NCBI GenBank assembly: GCA_012797975.1
Contig: JAAZOD010000015.1
Coordinates: 1-64,000, forward strand
Direction of reading: 5' to 3'
Source of the DNA: Pelolinea sp.
GTDB taxonomy: Bacteria > Chloroflexota > Anaerolineae > Anaerolineales > Anaerolineaceae
DNA length: 64,000 nucleotides
Within the stretch, counting starts at the first letter, position 1, and each line of letters opens with the position of its first letter. The position numbers were made by a program, and so were the translations under genes. The notes beneath the pieces were generated by a model. The model worked only from the letters and a program-made list of their open reading frames with translations. It had not been told where the DNA came from and made no database searches. Shown in pieces: positions 26,222 to 35,149 of the stretch.

Positions 26222-27772
26222 ATGCATTTTGCCTTCACACCCTATTCTCATTACTTTCTCGTTGCCATTCTGCTCAGTCTCACCGCGCTCCTCGTCATTC
26301 AATTTCGGGCCAATTTTCCCGGGAAAAAATGGATCGTTCTGGCAATGCTGGCCATCACGTTCTGGAATCTGTGCGCCATGCTGGATATCTCCAGCACCAC
26401 CCTGCCAGGCAGGATACTTTGGTCCAAGATCGAGTACCTGAGCGCCAATACCACAGCCCCACTGCTGCTGCTTTTCTTTTTCAATTACCCTTCCGCGCTT
26501 TTTCGCTTGAAGAAGTTTCAATATGCCCTCCTCTTCTTCATACCGGTGATCACCATAGCGGCAGCCATGACCAACGAATGGCATTATCTATTTTGGACAG
26601 GTTTTACCTCCCTTCCCGCAATTCCTAACGGATATGAATTCCATCACGGTTTCTTTTACTGGCTGGCACTGGCGTTCAATTATTCCTGTGGAACATTCGC
26701 GTTCGTTCGGATCGCAAAGAACATCGTTCAATTTCGCGGAGTCTACCGCCTGCAATCGATCACATTATTGAGCGTCAGTATCTTCCCCTTTGTAGCCGGG
26801 TTAGCCTATTCCTTGAATTCCAATCCATTCCCCGGGTTGGACATCTTGCCGCTCGCCTTTTCGTTGTCCGGTGCAGGAATTGTGGTCAGCGTGGCTTTCC
26901 TGCGCCTGTTCGACCTGGTGCCGGTCGGGCGCTCCATGCTGGTTGAGAACATGCAGGATGGTTTGATCGTGGTCAATCAATCCCTGCAGATCGTGGATAT
27001 CAACCCGGCTGCCCGCCGATTGCTGGAACCGATACGCTTGAACGTCGGCGAGTCGATCACCAAAGCAGGCGATGTTCTTGCCAGTCATTTTGTGAAAACA
27101 GGATCGCGCATCGAGATCGAATGGAGATCGGATCCCGCACACCACCTGGAATTGACCACCAGCCCGTTGATCGATCCCCTCGGAAATCAGGTGGGAACCA
27201 TGGGCATCCTCCGCGACATCACCGATATCTGTGCAATGCGCCAGCGATTGTTGGATATGGCAACTCACGATCCATTAACGGGTTTGCCAAATCGTTCCTT
27301 GTTCTATGACCATTTCAACCTGGCGCTGGCAAACGCCCGCCGGGATCATAAAAAATTCAGCATCCTTTATTTGGACCTGGATCGATACAAGAGCGTCAAC
27401 GATAATATGGGCCATCTGGTTGGCGATGAGGTATTGATCGAGGTCGCTGTTCGTTTGAGGTCAAGCTTGCGCGCCGGGGATACCGTTGCACGTTTTGGCG
27501 GCGATGAGTTCGCCATTTTGCTGTGGGATATCAATGACCGCAGCGATGCCATCCAGGTATCTGAAAAATTGCTCAACGCCCTTCGAAAACCCTTTCAACT
27601 GATCGATGGAGGACAAGTGAACATGTCCGCCAGCATTGGCATCGTGCTGTGCCCCGATCATGGCACAGAAATGCGCGAACTGATGAAGCGCTGCGATGAA
27701 GCACTGTACCGCGCCAAAGAAAAAGGACGAAACACCTATTCCTGCACACCACTCAGGAACACGAACCCATGA
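26222..27772 (+). CDS. 7TM-PAS-GGDEF diguanylate cyclase
   Basis: 516 aa. The N-terminal half (about 8-235) is a seven-helix sensory domain of the HisKA_7TM type (WSKIEYLSANTTAPLLLLF). A PAS-like domain follows (VVNQSLQIVDINPAARRLLE, about 256-275). The C-terminal GGDEF domain (about 345-510) has the intact active site ARFGGDEFAIL and the product-inhibition site RAGD five residues before it, so active, feedback-controlled c-di-GMP synthesis is expected. No EAL domain. Its stop overlaps the ATG of the GH18 gene (ATGA), which links the signal gene and a wall-hydrolase-like gene. A longer paralogue lies at 56733. Confidence 0.92.
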   Translation: MHFAFTPYSHYFLVAILLSLTALLVIQFRANFPGKKWIVLAMLAITFWNLCAMLDISSTTLPGRILWSKIEYLSANTTAPLLLLFFFNYPSALFRLKKFQYALLFFIPVITIAAAMTNEWHYLFWTGFTSLPAIPNGYEFHHGFFYWLALAFNYSCGTFAFVRIAKNIVQFRGVYRLQSITLLSVSIFPFVAGLAYSLNSNPFPGLDILPLAFSLSGAGIVVSVAFLRLFDLVPVGRSMLVENMQDGLIVVNQSLQIVDINPAARRLLEPIRLNVGESITKAGDVLASHFVKTGSRIEIEWRSDPAHHLELTTSPLIDPLGNQVGTMGILRDITDICAMRQRLLDMATHDPLTGLPNRSLFYDHFNLALANARRDHKKFSILYLDLDRYKSVNDNMGHLVGDEVLIEVAVRLRSSLRAGDTVARFGGDEFAILLWDINDRSDAIQVSEKLLNALRKPFQLIDGGQVNMSASIGIVLCPDHGTEMRELMKRCDEALYRAKEKGRNTYSCTPLRNTNP

Positions 27773-28941
27773 AACAAAAAAGGTTGGCTCCCAGGAAGAG
27801 CTCCCTCATCATCAGCGGCATTTTAGTGGGCCTTGCAGGATGGCTGATCGTCTCAACCATCCACCATCGGGAAGAGGTCGACAACCCGCCCCAAGAAAAA
27901 ACGCAACTGCCCTCCAGCGGCATCCATACTGAAACCGCCCCTGCTCCCGCCCCCCGCAATCCTTTGATCAGGTTGGGTTATTACACCGGAGATGAGGATT
28001 CCTTCGCTGCCGTACAAAATGCCGCCGCGTCGCTCACGATCGTCTCAGCCGATGTCTATGCGGTGCAATTCGATGGCAGCATCAGCGGTGGCGATACCTT
28101 GGGCGTGGTGGAATGGGATAAAGCGCGGGGTATCGAAACCTTCGCCTGTATCAGCAACTACAACAACGACCCATCCGTCAATGACTTTGACGCACAATTG
28201 GCACATGCAGCGATCGTCACCCAGCGCGACGCATTGATCGACGACTTGCTGGCTTTAGCGCGCGAGGGAGGATACAGCGGCATCAACATCGACTTTGAGA
28301 ACCTGGCATATTCCAGCAATATTGAGGAAGACCGCGCTGCCTTCACCCTGTTCATCCACGATCTGGCCGGGCGATTGCATGCAGAATCTTTCCGGCTCAT
28401 CATCAGCGTTCCCGGAAAGAACAACGATTCGATTGAGAACACCTGGGCCTACCCCTTTGATCTGGCTGCAGTGGGTGCGGATGCCGATTATTTGCAATTG
28501 ATGACCTATGACCAGCACGGTCCGTGGGGTGAACCGGGGGCCGTATCCGGCGCAGATTGGGTGGAGGAATGCCTGCGCTACACCACCACACTGGTCGACC
28601 CACAAAAATTGCTGATCGGATTGCCTGCTTACGGCTACGACTGGGACCTGAGCGCTTCGGGTGCTGGGAATGGGGAATATTCCGCCACGGATATTTCGTG
28701 GCAGGATTTCGACACCGTGAGCGCTAAACCGGGTGCGAAAACGGGTTGGGACGCCGATTCGCAAACACCCTTCATCACCTACACGGAAAACGGGCATGCG
28801 CATATCGCCTGGATCGAGAACGTGGAAAGTTTGCGCGCAAAACTGGGATTGATGAAAAAATATGATCTGGCAGGGCTTTCCATGTGGGCGCTGGGAAAGG
28901 AAGACGCAAGTTTCTGGCAGGCAGCGGAGGCAGGGTTATGA
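27769..28941 (+). CDS. GH18-family protein (YaaH/chitinase-like), membrane-anchored or secreted
   Basis: 390 aa. An N-terminal hydrophobic segment (about 13-28) and a proline-rich linker lead to a GH18 TIM barrel. GYSGINIDFENLA (about residues 163-175) carries the catalytic glutamate of the DxDxE-type motif, and LMTYDQHGPWGEPG and LIGLPAYGYDWDL are conserved barrel strands. The family includes chitinases and spore-germination-type N-acetylglucosaminidases acting on peptidoglycan. Translationally coupled to the upstream GGDEF gene. A strong terminator follows. Confidence 0.9.
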   Translation: MKQKRLAPRKSSLIISGILVGLAGWLIVSTIHHREEVDNPPQEKTQLPSSGIHTETAPAPAPRNPLIRLGYYTGDEDSFAAVQNAAASLTIVSADVYAVQFDGSISGGDTLGVVEWDKARGIETFACISNYNNDPSVNDFDAQLAHAAIVTQRDALIDDLLALAREGGYSGINIDFENLAYSSNIEEDRAAFTLFIHDLAGRLHAESFRLIISVPGKNNDSIENTWAYPFDLAAVGADADYLQLMTYDQHGPWGEPGAVSGADWVEECLRYTTTLVDPQKLLIGLPAYGYDWDLSASGAGNGEYSATDISWQDFDTVSAKPGAKTGWDADSQTPFITYTENGHAHIAWIENVESLRAKLGLMKKYDLAGLSMWALGKEDASFWQAAEAGL

Positions 28942-28948
28942 CATTGCT

Positions 28949-28989
28949 CAAAAAAGGACCGCGAATGAAAGATTCGCGGTCCTTTTTTT
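28949..28989. terminator. Bidirectional terminator between convergent genes
   Basis: Long stem AAAAGGACCGCGAAT / GATTCGCGGTCCTTTT with a GAAA tetraloop and A/T tracts on both sides. It serves both the GH18 gene and the WD40 gene, whose stop lies in its right arm. Confidence 0.92.
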
Positions 28990-29980
28990 ATTGAACCTGC
29001 CACATTTGCACGGAACCCTCCGTGGTACAGGTCAGCAAACGGGTGCCGTCGGGCGAGAACTGCAGCGAAGCCACGTACCCGGCAGCGGTGATGATCTCGC
29101 CGGCGGGCTGGTATGTGGAGGCATCCCAAAAGAGGATCTTCACGTTGTTGCCGGCTGCCAGTAATTTTCCATCCGGCGAAAATGCCAGGGAGCTGAAATA
29201 ATCGTCATTGCTGAATACAGCCAGCGCCTCCCCGCTGTGGGCATCCCATATTGTGACAAGGGGCTTGAAATCCCCGTCCACGCTGCCGGCGGCTGAGGTT
29301 GCCAGCAGATCGCCATCCGGTGAAAGGGCAAAACTGCTGATGAAATCCTCATGATTCATTTCAGGGCCCAACGCAGCGCTGGCCATATCCATGGGCTGGA
29401 TCGTGCCGCGCGCCATCCAGAGGATGGTTTTGCCATCTGCCCCAAACTGGAAGGAATAAACCGGGGCGGCTGTTTCAAAGCCGGTGAGCGTTTGGCTGAC
29501 CTGACCAGCAGTGATATCCCACAGATCGATCGACCAGGTATCCGAGCTGGCTATTCCCAGGGTTTTTCCATCAGGGGAAAAGGCAGCCAGTTGAACAAAG
29601 GCATCTTGCGGGATTCGAGCGACTTCCTGCTCCGCAATCACATCATAAAGAACGATGGATGGCTCATCCAGCGCATAGGCGATCAGTTTTCCATCCGGTG
29701 AAGTATCGTACAGCGCCCCATATTCCCCCACATCATACGAAGCGACGGCCTGGAAAGTTTGGGAATCGTACAGGTCTGCGGTGCGAACGCCTTTTAGCCA
29801 GAAAGCCTTGCCATCCAGGGTCCATTTGCCCGTCAACGCTTCGCTGGATTGCAGCACCGGGCTGCCGGCGAGCTGCGTGATGGTCTCTTTTGTGATCACC
29901 GTTGCAGAAGGTGTGCATGCGGCACAGGACAGCGCCAGCGCAAGAACCAGCACAAACAACGTTTTCATCGATCTTTTCAT
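28988..29980 (-). CDS. WD40-repeat lipoprotein
   Basis: About 330 aa from ATG 29980, which has GGAG 6 nt upstream; a longer in-frame start at 30040 would overlap the previous gene. The N terminus is a signal peptide (FVLVLALALSCAACTPS) with a cysteine suited to lipidation. At least five SPDGK-type WD40 repeats follow (for example FSPDGKTLGIASSDTWSIDL and FSPDGKLLAAGNNVKILFWD), enough for a beta-propeller, which normally serves as a protein-interaction platform. It is probably anchored outside the cell membrane. Shares direction with and closely follows the GH-A-like gene (38 bp). Specific partner unknown. Confidence 0.85.
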   Translation of the reverse strand: MKRSMKTLFVLVLALALSCAACTPSATVITKETITQLAGSPVLQSSEALTGKWTLDGKAFWLKGVRTADLYDSQTFQAVASYDVGEYGALYDTSPDGKLIAYALDEPSIVLYDVIAEQEVARIPQDAFVQLAAFSPDGKTLGIASSDTWSIDLWDITAGQVSQTLTGFETAAPVYSFQFGADGKTILWMARGTIQPMDMASAALGPEMNHEDFISSFALSPDGDLLATSAAGSVDGDFKPLVTIWDAHSGEALAVFSNDDYFSSLAFSPDGKLLAAGNNVKILFWDASTYQPAGEIITAAGYVASLQFSPDGTRLLTCTTEGSVQMWQVQ

Positions 29981-30017
29981 AAAATGCTCCAATCTCATTC
30001 TTTCCTTGTATACGTTT

Positions 30018-31640
30018 TCACTTGGCAAATTGTTCCACATTGAGGGCTTCGTCCAGCCATTCCATGAAACTTTCCTTCAGCATGGTGAACAGACTCTCCT
30101 TCTTTTCATCCACCCACGCCTCCACTTCCTGACCGGCCTTTTCCTTTTGTGACTCGATGAGATCTTGCGCACTGCTCTTCAGCGACCGCCCGGTGGAGTC
30201 AAGCACGCCCTGCATTTGCAGCGACAGCCGTTCTTGCACATCGCTGGGGATCGCTTTTACCAGAACCGGTCTCTCGCTTAACAGGAAAGCGGTCTCTCCG
30301 TTGGCATCGGCAGAAAGCTCCATGCCGCTTCCATTTTTAACGGAATCCGCATCCAGCGAGAACGCCTCCAACTGATATCCGCTCACATTTTTCAGGGAAA
30401 ACGGCAGGAATTCATCCCCTCCGTAGCCGCGCCATACGAAGATGTTCACCATGCCGGAGATGGTCAGTCGATACTGGTAATAGCCGTTGAGCACATCACT
30501 GGCATCAACCGCACTGCGCAAGCCCTGCAAACTGGCGGAAAGGTTCTTCAACACCTGCTGGCTGAAAATCCCAAAAGAAGCATCCCCTGCCTGATCGGAA
30601 TCAGCATATTGCCAGTAGATTTTTTCCACATTGTGCCTGCCCAGCAGCATGACCGACGCGCGGGCGAGGAAATCAGAACGCACCACATCCGTCAACGTGC
30701 CCCGCTCGCTTGCAATATCAGCCAGATCCTGATCGCTCCATGCCATGCCGGTGATCCAGATCGGCTTTTCCCCATACTGGCTGCCGGTGGCATCCACCAG
30801 CGCGATGATCTCTGCCAGGTTGAAGCCGCCCTCGGCGCTGGTTAAGCAGGTGCCTGAAACGGTATCATAGGTCTGGTACATATACTTGCCTTCCGGTGCA
30901 GTGGCATAGGTGGTCAGATCGATACCGATCACATCAAAAGCATCCCAAACCTGCAGAGTGTTCATGCTGTTCAAAAATGCGCTGGGCTGGTTGATGCAGT
31001 TTCCCGTGTCACTGGCAATGCCGCCCAGGATGACAATATCGCTTTGGGATGCCTCTTTAATGGCATCAGAGGCAAGCAGCAAACGCTGAGCATAGGTGGA
31101 AGGGCTGGCCAGCACGGCAGCAACGACCGGTTGATCCTGAAGCTCAAAAGGCAGGTTGACGGATTCTCCGATCTGCCATGCATCCACAAGCTCCCCGAAT
31201 TGGGCAACAGCCGCTTTCACATAGCGATCCCAGCTTTCCAGGTATGTTGAAGCAATGCTCTCTTCGCTGAGATTGGCATACTGCAAATAGGGCGGGAAGC
31301 CTTCCAACAGGAGGGTGACGGAAATGCCCTGCCGGTCAAGCTGTTTGACCAGGTCCAGCAGATCGATCGGCGTTCCCTGCGGATTAATGGACCAGGTGAA
31401 CAGGCCGGCAGACTGCTCGACATTTTGCCAGGGAATGGCCAGCTTGATCGAAGTGACCCCCAGAGCGGTTGCAGTATCGATGAATTGCTCGCTGTTCCCG
31501 GCGCTGGATAAAAGATAGTCGCTCATATCCAAACCAACAGGGGAAGGGCTGGCAAGAACCGTGGAACCTTTCTTCAAAAAGATCGAAACCACTGCAGCCA
31601 GCAAAACCACCACCAGAAGAAACGAAAAGAATTTTTTCAT
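30018..31640 (-). CDS. Secreted GH-A-like TIM-barrel protein, possibly without catalytic nucleophile
   Basis: 540 aa. Signal or anchor helix at residues 4-23. Residues about 35-340 look like a clan GH-A glycoside hydrolase barrel: KLAIPWQNVE (about 66-75), FGELVDAWQIGESVN with E159 in the acid/base position, and later IWITGMAWSDQDL where GH-A enzymes usually have a glutamate (ITE-G). Here that glutamate is replaced by glycine, so the protein may bind glycans without cutting them, or use another residue. The C-terminal region (about 380-540) is unassigned and ends in a charged amphipathic stretch. Barrel assignment is from pattern only. Confidence 0.6.
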   Translation of the reverse strand: MKKFFSFLLVVVLLAAVVSIFLKKGSTVLASPSPVGLDMSDYLLSSAGNSEQFIDTATALGVTSIKLAIPWQNVEQSAGLFTWSINPQGTPIDLLDLVKQLDRQGISVTLLLEGFPPYLQYANLSEESIASTYLESWDRYVKAAVAQFGELVDAWQIGESVNLPFELQDQPVVAAVLASPSTYAQRLLLASDAIKEASQSDIVILGGIASDTGNCINQPSAFLNSMNTLQVWDAFDVIGIDLTTYATAPEGKYMYQTYDTVSGTCLTSAEGGFNLAEIIALVDATGSQYGEKPIWITGMAWSDQDLADIASERGTLTDVVRSDFLARASVMLLGRHNVEKIYWQYADSDQAGDASFGIFSQQVLKNLSASLQGLRSAVDASDVLNGYYQYRLTISGMVNIFVWRGYGGDEFLPFSLKNVSGYQLEAFSLDADSVKNGSGMELSADANGETAFLLSERPVLVKAIPSDVQERLSLQMQGVLDSTGRSLKSSAQDLIESQKEKAGQEVEAWVDEKKESLFTMLKESFMEWLDEALNVEQFAK

Positions 31641-31764
31641 AGCTGATCCTCGTCAAACCATTAACATAGAACAACCAATGATCAGGTTGCAATCTCCATG
31701 CCAAACGCAAGAATGAAAAATTTTCCAAAATCACGATAGAATACAATAAACAAGGTTTTGACTC

Positions 31765-32649
31765 ATGGCAGAAAAGATCAATAACCAGGAAGAAAATACC
31801 GTTCCACGTTTTGCCGTTCTGCAATTATCAGGATGCGCCGGATGTGAGGTATCTTTGTTGAATGCGCATGAATGGACGGAGCAATTCAAACTGACCTATA
31901 TGCCGCTGGTCTCCAGCGCCTATGCTGTGCCCGAGGTCGACATCCTGCTCATCAGCGGCGGGGTGCGAACGGACGAAGATACCTACCACTTGAAGAACGC
32001 GGTCAAGAACGCGAAAAAGGTCGTGGCGGTCGGAACGTGTGCCATCTCAGGCGGTGTGGCCAATCTGGGAAACCGGGATGAGGTGCGCCAGCTTTTCCTG
32101 AGCCGGCAAGATCGCCTGGAAGTGCCGCGCATGCTGCCGCGCTCCAGACCGGTGGACGATCTGGTCTCCATCGATCTTTACCTGCCGGGCTGCCCTCCCA
32201 CCCCCGAGCTTTTCATGGCTGCGCTGACCAACCCGGCCGGATATCCGGCCAGCATGATCGTATGCCAGGAATGCGGGCGAAAAAAACTGAAGGAACCCAA
32301 ACCAGATCATTTTCTCGGTTTTCAGAAAGGCAAGGTGGATCCCGAAATCTGCCTGATCAACCAGGGGTATGCCTGCATCGGCACCAGCACCCGCGGGGGA
32401 TGCCGCGCCCCCTGCACACGGGCAGGGCACCCATGTGTGGGCTGCCGCGGTCCATCCAATGCGTTGATCGAGAAAGATTCCCAGGCATGGCTGGAAGCGA
32501 TCCAGAAAGTCTTTCACGGAATGACGAACATCGCGGACGAGGAATTGAAGGAAGCGTTGCTTTCACCACAACTGGCGTTGTTCCTGTTCCAATTTTCGGA
32601 TTACGCAGGTGGAAATAAACCTCCCCGCCCCAAAGAAAAGGTATTGTAA
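31765..32649 (+). CDS. [NiFe] hydrogenase small subunit, group 3-like (MvhG/HoxY type)
   Basis: 294 aa. LSGCAGCEVSLL near residue 19 starts the proximal [4Fe-4S] site, completed by GTCAISGG and YLPGCPPTPE. The C-terminal part adds CQECGRKKL and the series GYACIGTSTRGGCRAPC, GHPCVGCRGP, which would hold the medial and distal clusters as in F420-nonreducing hydrogenases. There is no twin-arginine signal, so the enzyme is cytosolic. It passes electrons between the NiFe site in the next gene's product and a soluble partner. Stop TAA shares one base with the next ATG, giving coupled translation. No diaphorase, Hdr or MvhD gene lies nearby. Confidence 0.9.
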   Translation: MAEKINNQEENTVPRFAVLQLSGCAGCEVSLLNAHEWTEQFKLTYMPLVSSAYAVPEVDILLISGGVRTDEDTYHLKNAVKNAKKVVAVGTCAISGGVANLGNRDEVRQLFLSRQDRLEVPRMLPRSRPVDDLVSIDLYLPGCPPTPELFMAALTNPAGYPASMIVCQECGRKKLKEPKPDHFLGFQKGKVDPEICLINQGYACIGTSTRGGCRAPCTRAGHPCVGCRGPSNALIEKDSQAWLEAIQKVFHGMTNIADEELKEALLSPQLALFLFQFSDYAGGNKPPRPKEKVL

Positions 32650-33962
32650 TGACCACACTCACATTTCCTCTCAGCCGCATTGAAGGGCATGCGCGGGTTG
32701 AAATCGAGGTCCAGAACGGAAAGGTCATCTCCACCCGTTTCAAAGCCACCGAGATGCGCGGATTCGACATTTTCGTGCAGGGTGTACCGGCAGAACAAAT
32801 GCCGGTCATCGTGCCGCGCATCTGCGGCGTTTGCTCCACAGCCCATCACGTGGCATCGGTGAAAGCCCTGGAAGACGCCTACGGGGTAACCCCTCCGCCG
32901 CTGGCATCGAAGATCCGCTCTCTGCTGCTGCTTGGGCAGCTCCTTCAAAACCAGGCCACCTCTTTGTTCATCTTCACCATGCCTGACCGGGTGGGCGTCA
33001 ACAGTCTGTTCGAAATGGACACCGTTCCAGAAGATAAAGCCATAACCTTCGAAATCGCCCAGCGCGCGCTCAAGATCCGTGAGTTGGGCACCGATCTGAT
33101 CACCCTGGCCGGCGGTCAATTCATCCATCCCGTACGGGCCGTGGTGGGCGGGGTGAACGCAGGCATTCCCGCAGAACAGGCGGAGCGCATGGCGGCGCGG
33201 TTGGAGCAGGTGCTGCCCATGGCGTGCGACCTCTTCGACGCATACTGGGAGCTGACCATCCGCATGAAAGATCGCATCGGCAGTTGGGGCGATGACCAGC
33301 CGGCATACTACATCACCTCGACCGGCAAAGTGAAACCCGACTTCAACAGCCATGAGATCCGTGTGATGAACCCGGCCGGAGAATGCTGTGAAATCTTCTC
33401 GCCCAGTTCATTCCGAGAGGTGCTGGAATTCGAGGAAAGTGAATATTCGTATGCCGGCAAGACCTCCTACAAAGGCGGGGTGATCCGCGCCAATTCTCTG
33501 GCACGCGCCAACCTCACCGCCCACATGGGCACGAAAGTGGCAAACGGATATCTGCACCGCCTGCGCATCGAATTTGGCACGCCTGCCCACCCCATCATGC
33601 TCTTTGAACTGGCACGCGGCATTGAACTGGTCTATGCCATCGAACGGGCGGCACAGCTACTGGAGCAACCTTTGGATAAAGAGGATACGGACGTACCCTA
33701 CACCCCACGGGATGGCGAAGGGTATGGACTGGTGGAAGCACCACGCGGTCCTCTCATCCATCACTACGCAATCGAAAAAGGAAAGATCGCCAAAGCCGAG
33801 TTCATCATCCCGACCGTTCATAACATGCTTTCCATTGAGAGAGCATTGAAAGTGGCGGCAGAGCGGTACATCCAAGGAGATACGGTGAACATGGAACTGG
33901 AACGCGCCGTGGGAAGGGTGGTGCGGGCTTTCGACCCGTGCATCGCTTGCGCAACACATTAG
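32649..33962 (+). CDS. [NiFe] hydrogenase large (catalytic) subunit, no C-terminal extension
   Basis: 437 aa. N-terminal FPLSRIEGHARVEIE is the family entry motif. L1 is RICGVCSTAHHV (about residues 57-68) and L2 is DPCIACATH at the very C terminus; together these supply the four cysteines that hold nickel and iron. The frame ends directly after the L2 histidine, so the usual peptide that is cut off by a HyaD/HycI-type endopeptidase is missing. No hyp maturation genes are in the window. It should catalyse reversible hydrogen oxidation in the cytosol. Codon use matches the surrounding core genome. Confidence 0.93.
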   Translation: MTTLTFPLSRIEGHARVEIEVQNGKVISTRFKATEMRGFDIFVQGVPAEQMPVIVPRICGVCSTAHHVASVKALEDAYGVTPPPLASKIRSLLLLGQLLQNQATSLFIFTMPDRVGVNSLFEMDTVPEDKAITFEIAQRALKIRELGTDLITLAGGQFIHPVRAVVGGVNAGIPAEQAERMAARLEQVLPMACDLFDAYWELTIRMKDRIGSWGDDQPAYYITSTGKVKPDFNSHEIRVMNPAGECCEIFSPSSFREVLEFEESEYSYAGKTSYKGGVIRANSLARANLTAHMGTKVANGYLHRLRIEFGTPAHPIMLFELARGIELVYAIERAAQLLEQPLDKEDTDVPYTPRDGEGYGLVEAPRGPLIHHYAIEKGKIAKAEFIIPTVHNMLSIERALKVAAERYIQGDTVNMELERAVGRVVRAFDPCIACATH

Positions 33963-34040
33963 AAATTCATCGGGAATATGCTTGTTTTCCATTTTTATTC
34001 CGCTAGAATGAAAATAGATTAATATAATATGGAGGAATAT

Positions 34041-34415
34041 ATGTCATACAGCAATGGGGAACCCAGTTTCGGATTTTTATTCGCCTATTTTCTTTTTATC
34101 ATTGCCATCGTCGGTTTCTATCTTTACTGCTACTGGCGCCTTTTTGAGAAGACCGGGCGGGAAGGTTGGGAAGGTCTGGTGCCGGGGCATAACACAGTGG
34201 AAATGTTCAAGATCATCGGGAGGCCGGGCTGGTGGTTCTTCCTGCTGCTGATCCCGATCGCAAACATCGTCATTGAGATCATGGTGCTGTTCGATCTGGC
34301 AAAAGCATTTGGCAAAGATACCGGTTTTGGTTTTGGGCTGCTCTTCCTTTCCTTCATCTTCCTGCCCATCCTGGCATTGGGCGATGCCGAATACCAGGGC
34401 CCACTGACCCACTAG
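34041..34415 (+). CDS. Small membrane protein, DUF5684-like
   Basis: 124 aa from ATG 34041, chosen because GGAGGA (34031-34036) is correctly spaced for it and would lie inside a longer frame starting at 34029. Three to four hydrophobic helices with the conserved block EKTGREGWEGLVPGHNTVEM and then GRPGWWFFLLLIPIANIVIE, typical of small integral membrane proteins often seen beside signal peptidases. Function unknown. Stands alone between the hydrogenase genes and a convergent TetR gene. Confidence 0.75.
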   Translation: MSYSNGEPSFGFLFAYFLFIIAIVGFYLYCYWRLFEKTGREGWEGLVPGHNTVEMFKIIGRPGWWFFLLLIPIANIVIEIMVLFDLAKAFGKDTGFGFGLLFLSFIFLPILALGDAEYQGPLTH

Positions 34416-34426
34416 GTTGTGATTGC

Positions 34427-34458
34427 AAACAAAGACAGCCGACCGGCTGTCTTTGTTT
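34427..34458. terminator. Bidirectional terminator
   Basis: 15-bp stem AAACAAAGACAGCCG (34427-34441) with CGGCTGTCTTTGTTT (34444-34458), tiny loop, A/T-rich flanks. Separates the convergent DUF5684-like and TetR genes; its right end touches the TetR stop. Confidence 0.88.
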
Positions 34459-35068
34459 ATTGGAGAGGGAGCAGGGTAAACCGGTTCAAGGCATGGGTGA
34501 GGATCTGCTTCAATTCATACCGGTCGAGAATGGTATGTGAGATCTGTCCTTCCAAATAGAGCGAGATCAAGCCATGGATCTGCGCCCACAATGCCGTGGA
34601 TGTCAATTCTGCATCTCCCTCCGGTAAAACAGCGTTCGCCTGGCAGATGGCAACCACCTTGACCACCATGTGAAATGTCCTTTGGACCACATCCACCAGA
34701 TCGGGATATTCGTTCCCCTTTTCCAAGATCCCCGAAAACATCACCTTGAATGTGTCGCTTTCCTTCAGCGCAAATTCCATATACACCCAGGCGGTTTCCA
34801 GCAGCAATCGCCCGGGGGCAGTTTCATTTTTTTCAAATACCTCCTGCAGGGCAGCCAGCAATTCTTTGAAACCCTCGATCGAGATCGCAGCGATGAGAGC
34901 CTGTTTATCTTTGAAATGGGCGTAAGGCGCAGAGTGGCTGACACCGGCTTTCTTTGCCACCTTGCGCAAACTCAGCGCCCCCACCCCTTCACGCGCCAAT
35001 ATCTCCACCCCTGCCACGATCAGTGCATTTTTCAAATCACCATGATGGTAGGAGCTCTTATTTTCCAT
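34457..35068 (-). CDS. TetR/AcrR family transcriptional regulator
   Basis: 203 aa. The N-terminal helix-turn-helix (about residues 12-60) reads ILAREGVGALSLRKVAKKAG then VSHSAPYAHFKDKQALIAAI. The C-terminal ligand domain has ALWAQIHGLISLYLEGQ, the TetR_C_33 (WHG) form. Divergent from the aldolase operon with 81 bp between the start codons, so it probably represses that operon, its own gene, or both. The inducer is unknown; a metabolite of the neighbouring pathway is the natural guess. Confidence 0.92.
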   Translation of the reverse strand: MENKSSYHHGDLKNALIVAGVEILAREGVGALSLRKVAKKAGVSHSAPYAHFKDKQALIAAISIEGFKELLAALQEVFEKNETAPGRLLLETAWVYMEFALKESDTFKVMFSGILEKGNEYPDLVDVVQRTFHMVVKVVAICQANAVLPEGDAELTSTALWAQIHGLISLYLEGQISHTILDRYELKQILTHALNRFTLLPLQ

Positions 35069-35085
35069 GCCTGACTTTTCTCATC

Positions 35086-35114
35086 TTGACACTGTCTAGA
35101 TTATATTGGATAAT
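35086..35114 (+). promoter_or_regulatory. Promoter of the aldolase-aminotransferase-MFS-kinase operon
   Basis: TTGACA (35086-35091), 17-bp spacer, GATAAT (35109-35114), 36 bp before the aldolase ATG. It sits in the short divergent gap with the TetR gene, the expected place for TetR control; I could not see an obvious perfect palindrome operator over it. Confidence 0.75.
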
Positions 35115-35149
35115 GAACGGTACTTCAAGTGTAACAGAAAGAGGAAGAA

